From positions 1 through 64,000 of the forward strand of contig NZ_JANFOJ010000013.1 in the NCBI RefSeq assembly GCF_024385605.1: a stretch of 64,000 nucleotides of DNA. The letters run 5' to 3'. Of the stretch, positions 1 through 7,514 are shown one piece after another. Under the pieces are notes generated by a model that saw only the letters and a program-made list of their open reading frames with translations, was not told where the DNA came from and made no database searches. The position numbers and the translations under genes were made by a program. Within the stretch, counting starts at the first letter, position 1, and each line of letters starts with the position of its first letter. Origin of the DNA: Sporolactobacillus sp. STSJ-5 (GTDB taxonomy: Bacteria; Bacillota; Bacilli; Bacillales; Sporolactobacillaceae).

Positions 1-86
1 CCGGTTTTTCTTATGGGAAAATTTTCATGAGTGGTGAAATTCTCTCATGCTCCCCCTTTCGTTAATAAAATATTCATAATGAGAAT

Positions 87-118
87 GTAAGCTTTAAGTA
101 TTCAAAGAAAAGGCTTAC
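87..118. other. Imperfect inverted repeat in the leading intergenic stretch
   Basis: GTAAGC near 87 pairs with GCTTAC near 118, enclosing an A/T-rich loop. It lies just upstream of the Shine-Dalgarno of the first gene and could fold in its leader. Nothing else recognisable is seen in positions 1-86. Confidence 0.3.
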
Positions 119-144
119 GAAAGATTCAAGGAGGAGAACGAATC

Positions 145-396
145 ATGAAGAATATCTTTTCTTTTAAAGTCTATGCTGCCGCATTTCGCGTTAAGCAAAT
201 GATTCGATTTTACAAACACTGTGAAAAGTTAGGTCAAGATGTATACATTTATGGAAAAAACCAAGTCAAGCAAATACACAAGATGTCGGATTGGCTAACA
301 GTTTTGATCGAGAATTTGTCTCTTGGCGAAGAATGTCTGGTTGTTGTGGAAGGCAGCAGAGTCAGTCAATTGAGAAACTCCTTTTCAATGGCCTGA
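145..396 (+). CDS. Small HPr-like protein, apparently without the phosphorylatable His
   Basis: This is an 83-residue protein with a strong AAGGAGGAG ribosome binding site before the ATG. Residues about 25-72 can be laid on the HPr fold (alpha1-beta2-alpha-beta pattern, including a DVYIYGKNQV stretch where HPr has its DVNLEYNGK strand-turn, and a LGEECLVVVEGS stretch where HPr has GAEITISASG). The HPr active-site motif G(I)HARP is absent, and there is no clear Ser46 equivalent. If the fold is right it cannot act as a normal PTS phosphocarrier. It may be a regulatory or structural relative; the fold assignment is inferred from pattern only. It is monocistronic, ending at a bidirectional terminator. 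Confidence 0.6.
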   Translation: MKNIFSFKVYAAAFRVKQMIRFYKHCEKLGQDVYIYGKNQVKQIHKMSDWLTVLIENLSLGEECLVVVEGSRVSQLRNSFSMA

Positions 397-413
397 ACCG
401 TTCGTAAAAAGTA

Positions 414-459
414 AAAAATAAGCAGCCGGCTCTGATTGGAGCATCGGCTGCTTATTTTT
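414..459. terminator. Bidirectional intrinsic terminator
   Basis: AAAATAAGCAGCCG pairs with CGGCTGCTTATTTT across a 16-nt loop. A-run and T-run flank the stem on both sides, so it serves the gene ending at 396 and the convergent L,D-transpeptidase gene. Confidence 0.9.
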
Positions 460-463
460 AGAT

Positions 464-1081
464 TCAACTGTGAATAACAACTTTTGTATTGTATGGGATA
501 TGCTCATAAATCCATTTTGCGTCGGGGACAGTCAGATGAATGCATCCGTGCGAATCTTTCTCGCCCAATCTCTGTGCATCCGCTGTCAGTATACGCTTGT
601 TTTCATCCATCGGCACGCTGTGGAACAAGAATTCACCATGGTTTTTCCATGAGACCCAATACTTCGCGCCTTCTTTGTACTTTGGTGAATAGAACCATTT
701 GCCGCGCTCAGCTTGAATGTAGTAAGTGCCCGTCGGAGTCGTCATATCCGGTTCGGTGTCTTTTCCCGTTGAAGCAATCATCGTGTACAAGGTTTGCGAA
801 CCTTTCTTTATATACACTCTTTGATTTTTTATCGAAACATCAATCCAAACGGGTTCATTTTGTGTCAGAACGGGATAACTTCCGCCTGAGGGCTTGTCCC
901 AATTGACTGGGATCGCTTCTTGCTTGGATGTTTGGCCATTTTCTTGCTCTGAACGGCCGACATTAACTTTATCTGTATGACCCGAAGCACTGTTTGCCTG
1001 AAAAGAGGGCATATAGGAAGTTAACGTCAAGGACAGAAACAGAGCAGCAATGATGCCACATCCCTTAATCAACACGTTCAT
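464..1081 (-). CDS. L,D-transpeptidase (YkuD family), secreted
   Basis: The 205-residue protein has an N-terminal signal peptide (about residues 1-30: Lys-containing start, hydrophobic core, ending near an Ala-Asn-Ser-Ala region). A YkuD catalytic domain fills about residues 75-205. The family signature is visible as FHSVP (His about 154) followed by SHGCIHL (His 178, Gly 179, Cys 180), where the Cys is the nucleophile. L,D-transpeptidases form 3-3 cross-links in peptidoglycan or attach proteins to it, outside the membrane. No LysM domain is present; residues 31-70 look like a flexible linker. It is single-gene and convergent with the upstream small gene. Confidence 0.9.
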   Translation of the reverse strand: MNVLIKGCGIIAALFLSLTLTSYMPSFQANSASGHTDKVNVGRSEQENGQTSKQEAIPVNWDKPSGGSYPVLTQNEPVWIDVSIKNQRVYIKKGSQTLYTMIASTGKDTEPDMTTPTGTYYIQAERGKWFYSPKYKEGAKYWVSWKNHGEFLFHSVPMDENKRILTADAQRLGEKDSHGCIHLTVPDAKWIYEHIPYNTKVVIHS

Positions 1082-1162
1082 CGTTACCCTCTTTCTTCTT
1101 CAATCATGTTGTTCTGCCAGTAATATTTTTCGAAGGGTGTTGCCCTAGGTGGGGCAATTCAT

Positions 1163-1993
1163 TCAATTTGCACCAAGGATTTTTTCGTTTCTGCGAATCA
1201 TGCGATCATAGTATTGCCCAAAATAGCGAATTTCTTCATCTGAAAGTGAAGCAGATGAGCGAATCGGCGCAATCGATTGCAAGGTTCGGAGGCAGGCACC
1301 TGCAATCTCCGGTGTGGTGCATGACTTCCCTGTTATTTCTTCAAGGGAGGCCATCACGTCCGGATCGATGTCCGGATAAGCAAAACGTGTTGTTGCCTTT
1401 TTCAATCCATGCAGGTAAAAGTTGCGAATGATGCGTGCACGAGCAGATCCGCTGCCGGAGACGCAGAGATAGATTTGCACAGCGACGCCTTGTTTGACAC
1501 GACGCTGCGAAATGCCTGCAAATTTTTTGCCGCGAACGCTGAGATCATATCTTCCGGGGCAATAGGATCGGGTGATCTCACCGCTTTCGAAAGAAATGCC
1601 GAGTGGCGACAACATTTTTCGGATGAAATCAACCATCGCTTGAAATGCGTCATCTATAGAAAGTGAGTGTTCCTTTTCAGAAAAGATCAGAGAAAGATTA
1701 AGGACTCCTTCATCAAGAACGACAGCGAGACCGCCGGAATTACGCACGATATAGGTAAATCCATAATCGCGCAGAACTGTCAATCCGTCCTGGATGTGCG
1801 GGAGTTTCGTGTCCTGAATGCCAAGCATCACCGTTTGATGATGTACCCACAGTCTGGCGGTACACGGTGACTCGCCTGAACCCACTGCTTCGCAGATTGC
1901 ATCATCAATAGCGAATGACTGCCTGCCGTCGAATCCGCTGCCAAGCGTTGATTGATCAATCACACGCCAAAGTGGCTGGTCAAGTAGCGACAC
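1163..1993 (-). CDS. lipL: Octanoyl-[GcvH]:protein N-octanoyltransferase (LipL type)
   Basis: The 276-residue protein belongs to the biotin/lipoate ligase fold. It shows the substrate-pocket segment VRNSGGLAVV (family RRxSGGxAV) and the acyl-acceptor motif SYCPGRYDLS, whose Cys carries the octanoyl group in amidotransferase members LipM/LipL, followed by GKKFAGISQRR. It moves octanoyl from GcvH to E2 subunits of 2-oxoacid dehydrogenases. LipL rather than LipM is favoured because the neighbourhood matches B. subtilis ywfL (lipL). The start was moved 17 codons downstream to a GTG at 1993, preceded by GAAGGAGG at good spacing. The longer frame would put that site inside the gene. Confidence 0.85.
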   Translation of the reverse strand: MSLLDQPLWRVIDQSTLGSGFDGRQSFAIDDAICEAVGSGESPCTARLWVHHQTVMLGIQDTKLPHIQDGLTVLRDYGFTYIVRNSGGLAVVLDEGVLNLSLIFSEKEHSLSIDDAFQAMVDFIRKMLSPLGISFESGEITRSYCPGRYDLSVRGKKFAGISQRRVKQGVAVQIYLCVSGSGSARARIIRNFYLHGLKKATTRFAYPDIDPDVMASLEEITGKSCTTPEIAGACLRTLQSIAPIRSSASLSDEEIRYFGQYYDRMIRRNEKILGAN

Positions 1994-2238
1994 AAGGAAA
2001 ACCTCCTTCGAAACTGCAATATCTACGTCTATTATAGCAGGCATTGAGGAAACTGCTGATTAAGAAATGCTGTGCGAGTTGCATGTGCATTGACTTTAAT
2101 CAGGTTTCCGGATAAGGTTCATGAAAACTTTAATTAACGATGATAAAAATAGTGTTTCCATGTATCTGGTGGCACCTTTCTTGTTTCAATTGACAAGGTA
2201 TAATTAAAAAATAGCGGACGGTGAAAAGGATGGATGAA

Positions 2239-2949
2239 ATGGATCTTGTAACACGTACGGCAAATTATATACAAGAAAAATTGTCTGGTGAGGGCAGCGG
2301 TCATGACTGGTGGCATATACATCGCGTTTACGAGACGAGTATACAAATTATGGAAAGTGAAGCTGTGAAGAACATTAGAGCGGATGTCGTCGCACTTGCT
2401 GCTTTACTTCATGATATTGCGGATTGGAAGTTCAATGGCGGTGATGATGGGGCGGGACCGCTCGCAGCAGCAGAGTGGCTTCATTCACAAAATGCTGACG
2501 CCTCCGTCATTGAAGCAGTATGCACCATCATTCGTGAGCTTTCATTCAAGGGTGCCGGTGTGCGGACGCCGATGTCGAGCATGGAGGGTAAAATTGTACA
2601 AGATGCTGATCGGCTTGATGCGATTGGAGCAGTCGGCATCGCTCGTGCCTTTGCCTATGGCGGTTATAAAAAGAGAGAAATGTTCAATCCGACTATTCTG
2701 CCGGTCTTGCACCAAACGGCGGAACACTATAAGGCGCAGCAGTCGACAACGGTTAATCACTTTTATGAAAAACTGCTGCTCCTGCGGGATCGTATGAACA
2801 CAGAAACCGGGAAAAAACTTGCAGAGCAGCGCCATCTTTTTATGATCCAATTTCTGAATCGTTTTTTTGAAGAGTCTCATGAAACAAATGCAAAGCACGC
2901 ACAAATACTTAACACACTGTTTGATAACGGAGGAAGAGCAGATGAATGA
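2239..2949 (+). CDS. HD-domain phosphohydrolase (YedJ/YpgQ type)
   Basis: About 236 residues. The HD metal motif is visible as HDWWH near the N-terminus, then LLHDIADWKF (the HD pair) and a later D in QDADRLDAIGAVGIARAF, typical of the YedJ/YpgQ subgroup of HD hydrolases that cleave nucleotide triphosphates or related phosphate esters. Three starts are possible (GTG 2221, ATG 2230, ATG 2239). ATG 2239 is chosen because AAAAGGA lies about 9 nt before it. The stop overlaps the start of the downstream NUDIX gene by 8 nt, so the two are translationally coupled and probably act together in nucleotide or metabolite clean-up (inference). Confidence 0.85.
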   Translation: MDLVTRTANYIQEKLSGEGSGHDWWHIHRVYETSIQIMESEAVKNIRADVVALAALLHDIADWKFNGGDDGAGPLAAAEWLHSQNADASVIEAVCTIIRELSFKGAGVRTPMSSMEGKIVQDADRLDAIGAVGIARAFAYGGYKKREMFNPTILPVLHQTAEHYKAQQSTTVNHFYEKLLLLRDRMNTETGKKLAEQRHLFMIQFLNRFFEESHETNAKHAQILNTLFDNGGRADE

Positions 2950-3568
2950 GGAGCAGATTCGGATTTTCGATGAACAGGGAACACCGATTGGAATAAAATC
3001 GCGTGATGAAGCCCATAGAAAAGGTTATTGGCATGAGACCTTTCATTGCTGGTTTGTGGAAAAAAGTGACTCGGGCAGCATGATTTACTTGCAGCAGCGT
3101 TGCCATGAGAAAAAGGATTTTCCCGACTTATACGACATCACAGCAGCCGGGCATATCAAGGCGGATGAAACAGTTTCGGATGCCATTCGCGAGATTCATG
3201 AAGAACTCGGTGTGCCGGTTCAAATGGAAGCACTGATGCCGCTCGGCGTGATTCGAGATGAAATTGTGCGAGGTGATTTTATTGATCGCGAACGGTGTCA
3301 TGTCTTTCTATGTGCCAATTACTATAAAATGAGTGCATTCAAGCTTCAAAAGGAAGAGGTTGCCGGAATGTATAAAGCCGCTTATCCGGATTTTGCAGCA
3401 TTTGTCCAAGGCACAATACAAGAATTGAATCTAGCAGGTTTTGACGAGTCGAATGGAGCACGCATTTGGCGGGAACAAATCATAGATCGGGAGCAGTGCG
3501 TGCCTCACAGTTCAAACTATTACAATAGCTTGATAAATAAGCTGAGTCAGCTTCCGCTTTTTCAGTGA
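2942..3568 (+). CDS. NUDIX hydrolase, IDI-like subgroup
   Basis: 208 residues starting at the ATG at 2942 after GGAGGAAGAG. The NUDIX helix is read as GHIKADE...REIHEELGV. It is one residue shorter between the first Glu and the REIHEE core than the textbook box, as I recall for the relatives of isopentenyl-diphosphate isomerase-like NUDIX enzymes that start with IFDEQGTPIG and carry HxTFHCW. The substrate is unknown; hydrolysis of a nucleoside-diphosphate-linked compound with Mg2+ is expected from the family. It is coupled to the HD hydrolase by an 8-nt overlap. The next gene has its own promoter and riboswitch. Confidence 0.85.
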   Translation: MNEEQIRIFDEQGTPIGIKSRDEAHRKGYWHETFHCWFVEKSDSGSMIYLQQRCHEKKDFPDLYDITAAGHIKADETVSDAIREIHEELGVPVQMEALMPLGVIRDEIVRGDFIDRERCHVFLCANYYKMSAFKLQKEEVAGMYKAAYPDFAAFVQGTIQELNLAGFDESNGARIWREQIIDREQCVPHSSNYYNSLINKLSQLPLFQ

Positions 3569-3606
3569 AACGAGTCCGAAACTCGCAAAAAAGATACTTT
3601 ATCTTC

Positions 3607-3635
3607 TTGTCAATCCGGCAAAGCAAATCTATAAT
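3607..3635 (+). promoter_or_regulatory. SigA-type promoter of the queuosine operon
   Basis: TTGTCA at 3607-3612, 17-nt spacer, perfect TATAAT at 3630-3635. The predicted transcript start is about 3642, roughly 10 nt before the preQ1 aptamer. Confidence 0.8.
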
Positions 3636-3652
3636 CAAGAAGTTGCAAACTT

Positions 3653-3699
3653 GGCAGAGTTCGAAACCCTCCTCTGCCGTACCAAAAAAACTACGGGAG
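3653..3699 (+). ncRNA. preQ1-I riboswitch
   Basis: Stem P1 is GGCAGAG (3653-3659) with CTCTGCC (3672-3678). The loop carries a C-rich CCCT segment, and the 3' tail is A-rich followed by ACTACGGGAG (3684-3699), which matches the preQ1 class I layout of a short stem, C-containing loop and AAAAAACTA tail forming an H-type pseudoknot. The tail ends in the Shine-Dalgarno CGGGAG, 8 nt before the ATG of the transporter gene, so ligand binding should hide the ribosome site (translational OFF). The downstream queuosine genes support the call. Confidence 0.85.
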
Positions 3700-3707
3700 T
3701 GATCAAA

Positions 3708-4379
3708 ATGAATCAACAGCAATTGAAAGTGAACATTCCTTTCAAACTCGTTTTCTTATCAATGGTCTTTATGACCTGCCTCATTGCCGCAAATTTAGTT
3801 GCGTCAAAGCTTTTCTCCATCGGCGGTTACTCCATGACGTCGGGCATCATCATTTATCCACTCACTTTTCTTGTACTGGACAGTATTACCGAATGCTGGG
3901 GCAAACCGGTCGCCCAGAAGATCGTATGGATCGGTTTGCTCGCAAATGTTCTGTTTACCCTGCTTCTTCAGGCAGCGATTCATTTACCTGCGGCGCCTTT
4001 TTGGAAGGGGCAGGAGGCTTTTGCCGGAACACTCGGCGCGATGCCGCGTATCGTTGCCGCCTCTCTTTGCGGGTACAGCCTATCCCAAACACTTGATATC
4101 GCTTTATTCGTCGGACTAAAGAAACGGACGAAGGGAAAGATGCTCTGGCTGCGCAGTCTGGCAAGTACAGCAATCAGCCAGCTTGCTGATTCGACAGTAT
4201 TCATGTTTGTCGGATTTGCAGGCATTCTGCCGGTAAGTGCCATCTTGACAACAATTGGCACTGAATATGTACTTAAATTTTCCTATGCGGTCATCGGAGT
4301 GCCGGTGATCTATTTGATCGTGCACTGGATTCGCATGCAGAAGAACGTTCGAGTGAACACAATACTAAATCAGGACTAA
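3708..4379 (+). CDS. yhhQ: Queuosine precursor transporter (YhhQ/VUT family)
   Basis: 223 residues, with about six hydrophobic segments. It matches the YhhQ/COG1738 pattern, with PLTFLVLDSITECWGK in the first third, QIADS-like QLADSTVFMFVGFAG in the middle and a short basic tail. Family members import queuosine precursors (preQ0/preQ1) across the cell membrane. It is the first gene of an operon with queF and queC and is under a preQ1-I riboswitch. The start ATG at 3708 is fixed by the riboswitch-embedded ribosome binding site; a longer frame would run through the aptamer. Confidence 0.9.
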   Translation: MNQQQLKVNIPFKLVFLSMVFMTCLIAANLVASKLFSIGGYSMTSGIIIYPLTFLVLDSITECWGKPVAQKIVWIGLLANVLFTLLLQAAIHLPAAPFWKGQEAFAGTLGAMPRIVAASLCGYSLSQTLDIALFVGLKKRTKGKMLWLRSLASTAISQLADSTVFMFVGFAGILPVSAILTTIGTEYVLKFSYAVIGVPVIYLIVHWIRMQKNVRVNTILNQD

Positions 4380-4391
4380 GAGGTGTTTGTG

Positions 4392-4880
4392 ATGAGCGAT
4401 CGAAAAAATGAAGGATTAACCCTGCTTGGGAATAAAGGGACTACCTACACGTTTGATTATGATCCGAACCTGCTGGAGACGTTTCAAAATCAGCACCCGG
4501 AGCGTGACTATTTTGTTAAATTTAACTTTCCGGAGTTTACGAGTCTTTGCCCAATCACCCATCAACCGGATTTCGCAACACTGCATATCAGTTATGTCCC
4601 TGCGGAACGCATGGTTGAGAGCAAATCGCTTAAACTCTATTTATTCAGCTTTCGTAATCATGGCGATTTTCACGAGGATTGTGTCAATAACATAGCAGAT
4701 GATCTGATTCAGCTTATGGATCCGAAGTACTTAGAGGTCTGGGGAAAATTTCTGCCTCGCGGTGGCATCAGCATTGATCCGTACGTTAATTACGGTAAAA
4801 AAGGCACACGCTGGGAGCAGGTCGCTTTTGACAGACTGAGCAAGCATGATCTGTATCCGGAACACATTGATAATCGCTAA
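4392..4880 (+). CDS. queF: NADPH-dependent 7-cyano-7-deazaguanine reductase QueF
   Basis: 162 residues, the unimodal short form as in Bacillus. The QueF motif is visible as [20 protein letters not shown], and the catalytic Cys sits in [14 protein letters not shown], where the Cys forms the thioimide with preQ0 before NADPH reduces it to preQ1. The ATG at 4392 is preceded by AAGAGG; the GTG at 4383 would overlap this site. It lies 12 nt after the transporter gene, so it is cotranscribed. Confidence 0.95.
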   Translation: MSDRKNEGLTLLGNKGTTYTFDYDPNLLETFQNQHPERDYFVKFNFPEFTSLCPITHQPDFATLHISYVPAERMVESKSLKLYLFSFRNHGDFHEDCVNNIADDLIQLMDPKYLEVWGKFLPRGGISIDPYVNYGKKGTRWEQVAFDRLSKHDLYPEHIDNR

Positions 4881-4910
4881 GGACAGCTTAATATGAAGGA
4901 GCAATCAGTT

Positions 4911-5600
4911 GTGAAAAAAGCAGTTATTGTACTCAGTGGCGGGCTCGACAGCACAACCTGTATGAGCATTGCCAAAAGCGAGGGCTATGTTCTCTGCCCG
5001 ATCACATTCCGCTATGGTCAGCGCCATCAGCGCGAAGTTGAGCAGGCGAAGAAAATTGCTGCGTTCTACGAGGTTGGGGAACATCGTATTGTCGATCTCG
5101 ACTTTTTCAAACAGCTTGGCGGTAGTGCTTTGACCGATGTCTCGATTGATGTTCCTGAAGAAGGAACGGAGAAGGGGATACCGGTGACCTATGTCCCTGC
5201 ACGAAATATGATTTTCTTATCACTTGCGACGGCTTATGCCGAGGTCATCGGTGCGGAAACAATTTTCACCGGTGTCTCCTCGGTTGACTACAGCGGATAT
5301 CCGGATTGCCGGCCTGAATTTATTCAAAGTATGAATCAGACGATTAATCTGGCGACAAAAACAGGTGTCAGTGCGCATCATTTGACGATCAAAACACCAT
5401 TGATGCACCTGACAAAAGCAGAAACCGTCCGTTTAGGAATGGATCTCGGTGCACCGTACCAACTGACGACCTCCTGCTACAATGGCGGGGAGGAAGCATG
5501 CGGGACATGTGACAGCTGCCGGTTGCGGATCAAAGGTTTTAAAGAAGCAGGATTGATTGATCCGATTCCTTATCAAATTGCAATTGACTGGACGAAATAA
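4911..5600 (+). CDS. queC: 7-cyano-7-deazaguanine synthase QueC
   Basis: 229 residues. The N-terminal PP-loop ATP pyrophosphatase motif SGGLDSTT is followed by FRYGQRH. A C-terminal zinc site is formed by CYNGGEEACGTCDSCRLR (four Cys). It converts 7-carboxy-7-deazaguanine to preQ0 using ATP and ammonia. The start is set at GTG 4911: an AAGGAG sits 9 nt before it, whereas the ATG at 4893 would put that site inside the gene. It is the last gene of the operon, ending at a strong terminator. queD and queE are not in this window. Confidence 0.95.
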   Translation: MKKAVIVLSGGLDSTTCMSIAKSEGYVLCPITFRYGQRHQREVEQAKKIAAFYEVGEHRIVDLDFFKQLGGSALTDVSIDVPEEGTEKGIPVTYVPARNMIFLSLATAYAEVIGAETIFTGVSSVDYSGYPDCRPEFIQSMNQTINLATKTGVSAHHLTIKTPLMHLTKAETVRLGMDLGAPYQLTTSCYNGGEEACGTCDSCRLRIKGFKEAGLIDPIPYQIAIDWTK

Positions 5601-5615
5601 CATAGAAATGGTGGG

Positions 5616-5643
5616 GAGCAGAAGCAGATTCTGCTCTTTTTTT
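5616..5643 (+). terminator. Intrinsic terminator of the queuosine operon
   Basis: GAGCAGAA pairs with TTCTGCTC, followed by seven T. The palindromic repeat copy 1 begins directly at the end of this T-run. Confidence 0.9.
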
Positions 5644-5950
5644 ACAAGGTAAAGTTTAGCGCTTTGTCCTGTTCGCACGATGATAGGGTCATAAGAAGCT
5701 GCTTTCCAATCCGGACTTATCGGTTTGGGCGATCAGGTTAAGCGTCAAATCCGATAAATAGACGGAAAAATTACCCTTATTTAGAAAACGAACGGAAAAA
5801 GACCTTAAATAGATGGAGAAATTCCTCTTATCGAATCGAAAAACGTGAAAATGGAGGGTTTTGCTTTGCATAAGCGGAAAAATTACCCTTATTTTCCGGC
5901 GGAACACGCACGATGATGCAAATAACCGGAATATCTCCGCTTATTTCCTC
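5644..5950. repeat. Palindromic repeat element, copy 1 (left flank plus body)
   Basis: Positions 5723-5950 are identical base for base to 6903-7130 (228 bp). The part before 5723 is not shared with copy 2 but resembles the left flank of the third copy at about 54337. The body holds several related imperfect palindromes of the type ATAAGCGGAAAAATTACCCTTAT, and a hairpin at 5718-5757 (TTATCGG...CCGATAA). No protein is likely: frames through it are repetitive artefacts. Confidence 0.85.
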
Positions 5951-6271
5951 TCGCCAAATTTTATTAAAGTCTAATAAGTCGTATGAGCACCATTCTCTTC
6001 TTCAAAGAACCCTTCATTTGGATACGTGACGCAGAATCGTATCACAAATAGAGGAAAGATAAAGAAAACGGATTGACAAAGGTAAGAATTTTATTAAACT
6101 AAAATTAGTTCTAATCTCTGATTCTTTTTAACCTTGCTCCTCCGCTTTTTTATTTTCTACAATTTTAAACCACAATCACTCTCTTTTTTCACGCGCATGA
6201 ACATCATTAATATTAAAATCTGTCAGAAGTTCAAATGAATATGCACCAAACGTTGGTAGAGGGGGAATCCT
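5951..6271. other. Gene-free stretch upstream of the nuclease gene
   Basis: 321 bp of A/T-rich sequence with no coding frame. It holds a short dyad AACTAAAATTAGTT at 6097-6110, which could be an operator, next to a TTGACA-like hexamer at 6073. A weak GGTAGAGGGGG ribosome site precedes the ATG at 6272. Otherwise nothing is recognised. Confidence 0.5.
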
Positions 6272-6937
6272 ATGGGATTTGAAGAAGAATACCAGGCCTT
6301 TTTGAGTGCTCACTCAGATGCAAGAACCGGAGAAAGGTTGCGGCGCTTACAAGAAGGTCACAATGCGGCTGAGCTGTTGTTTTTAAAGCAAGTGTGGTGG
6401 CCACTATTTTTTCACTTCAGGTACCTTCATCCAGAATATGAAGTCGATGATTTCAAAGATGGCAAAAGATATTTGGATTTTGCTTATATTCGTCCAGGCA
6501 TCCGGATCTGTCTTGAGATCGACGGGTATGGCCCTCATCTAAAGAATATAAGCAGATGGCAATTTTCTGACAACCTGGAACGTCAAAACCAGTTAATCAT
6601 TGACGGTTGGACTGTGATCCGCTTTTCTTATGACCAAGTTAAAGAGCAGCCTCGTCGATGCCAACAGATTGTTCAGCAAGTGATTGGCCAATGGTTGGGT
6701 GATGAACTGGGCCAGACCGCTTTGTCCATTGCCGAAAAGGAAGTACTCCGACTAGCGATTCGAAAAGGAGAAGCCATAGCCCCTAAAGAAGTCGAGAAGT
6801 ATTTGAAGCTAAGTAACAAGACGGTAAAAAAAGTACTTTCTCAACTCGTCGATAAAAAGATGCTGTTTCCCGCATCTGGGATCAAGAGGGTCCGATCGTA
6901 CCGTTTGGGCGATCAGGTTAAGCGTCAAATCCGATAA
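6272..6937 (+). CDS. DUF559/Vsr-like endonuclease with C-terminal helix-turn-helix
   Basis: 221 residues. Residues 64-120 match the DUF559 (PD-(D/E)XK, Vsr-like) core: RYLDFAY (Asp 69), CLEIDGYGPHL (Glu 82, Asp 84, His 89), then a helix RQNQLIIDGWTVIRFSYDQV. Residues about 150-210 look like a winged helix-turn-helix (SNKTVKKVLSQLVDKKML), so it is probably a nuclease that binds DNA. The last 11 codons, including the stop, lie inside the 228-bp repeat that also flanks the gene on its left. It stands alone, with no methylase or other restriction partner. Substrate and role are unknown; a part in repeat mobility or defence is speculation. Confidence 0.75.
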   Translation: MGFEEEYQAFLSAHSDARTGERLRRLQEGHNAAELLFLKQVWWPLFFHFRYLHPEYEVDDFKDGKRYLDFAYIRPGIRICLEIDGYGPHLKNISRWQFSDNLERQNQLIIDGWTVIRFSYDQVKEQPRRCQQIVQQVIGQWLGDELGQTALSIAEKEVLRLAIRKGEAIAPKEVEKYLKLSNKTVKKVLSQLVDKKMLFPASGIKRVRSYRLGDQVKRQIR

Positions 6938-7280
6938 ATAGACGGAAAAATTACCCTTATTTAGAAAACGAACGGAAAAAGACCTTAAATAGATGGAGAA
7001 ATTCCTCTTATCGAATCGAAAAACGTGAAAATGGAGGGTTTTGCTTTGCATAAGCGGAAAAATTACCCTTATTTTCCGGCGGAACACGCACGATGATGCA
7101 AATAACCGGAATATCTCCGCTTATTTCCTCGTTACTTAATTAAGGAACAGAATGCTTAATGAAACAGAGGTGATGATGCAGGAACTTTCGCTACATACAT
7201 AGGTCCTGTATGCAACGCGAAAGCCACCGCATCCTGCGGAAGTAAGAACTAGGCGCTTTTTTCCCTGTTTTCCTTATAGA
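6903..7280. repeat. Palindromic repeat element, copy 2 (body plus right flank)
   Basis: 6903-7130 is a perfect copy of 5723-5950. From 7131 on, the sequence (GTTACTTAAT...) resembles the right flank of the copy near 54533 rather than that of copy 1. It begins inside the 3' end of the nuclease gene. The right flank contains a further inverted pair (CTTTCGC/GCGAAAG, 7188-7222) and ends in a T-rich stretch near 7257-7275. Confidence 0.85.
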
Positions 7281-7514
7281 TAATCGCGACCATGCCGCAA
7301 TGATTTGCCCGGTCACAAAATTCGATTCTTAAATGTGCTGCCGGTCACAACTATTTATTCGTAAATGAATTAAAATGTAAGGCAAACATTTGTCCGCACA
7401 ATGCGGTTGGATGCGACAGCTGCATGGATGTAATCATTGACATAATGATGGAATTATTGAAAATGTGTTGTATCTTTAGTGCAGAAAATTGAGTATAGAG
7501 GGGGGCTCGCGCGT
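7281..7514. promoter_or_regulatory. Intergenic stretch with possible promoter for the GNAT gene
   Basis: No gene is seen. A TTGACA at about 7437 has a poor -10 match (AAAATG) at 17 nt. The GAGGGGGG ribosome site at 7498-7505 fixes the following start. Otherwise nothing is recognised. Confidence 0.4.

Noticed and set aside
484-906. 140-residue plus-strand frame
   Set aside because: Antisense to the L,D-transpeptidase gene, which has signal peptide, catalytic motif and ribosome site.
5689-5907. 72-residue reading frame on the minus strand, repeated at 6809-7087
   Set aside because: It lies inside the palindromic repeat and its translation repeats the hairpin units (FSVYL/FSIYL blocks). No ribosome site; an artefact of the repeat.
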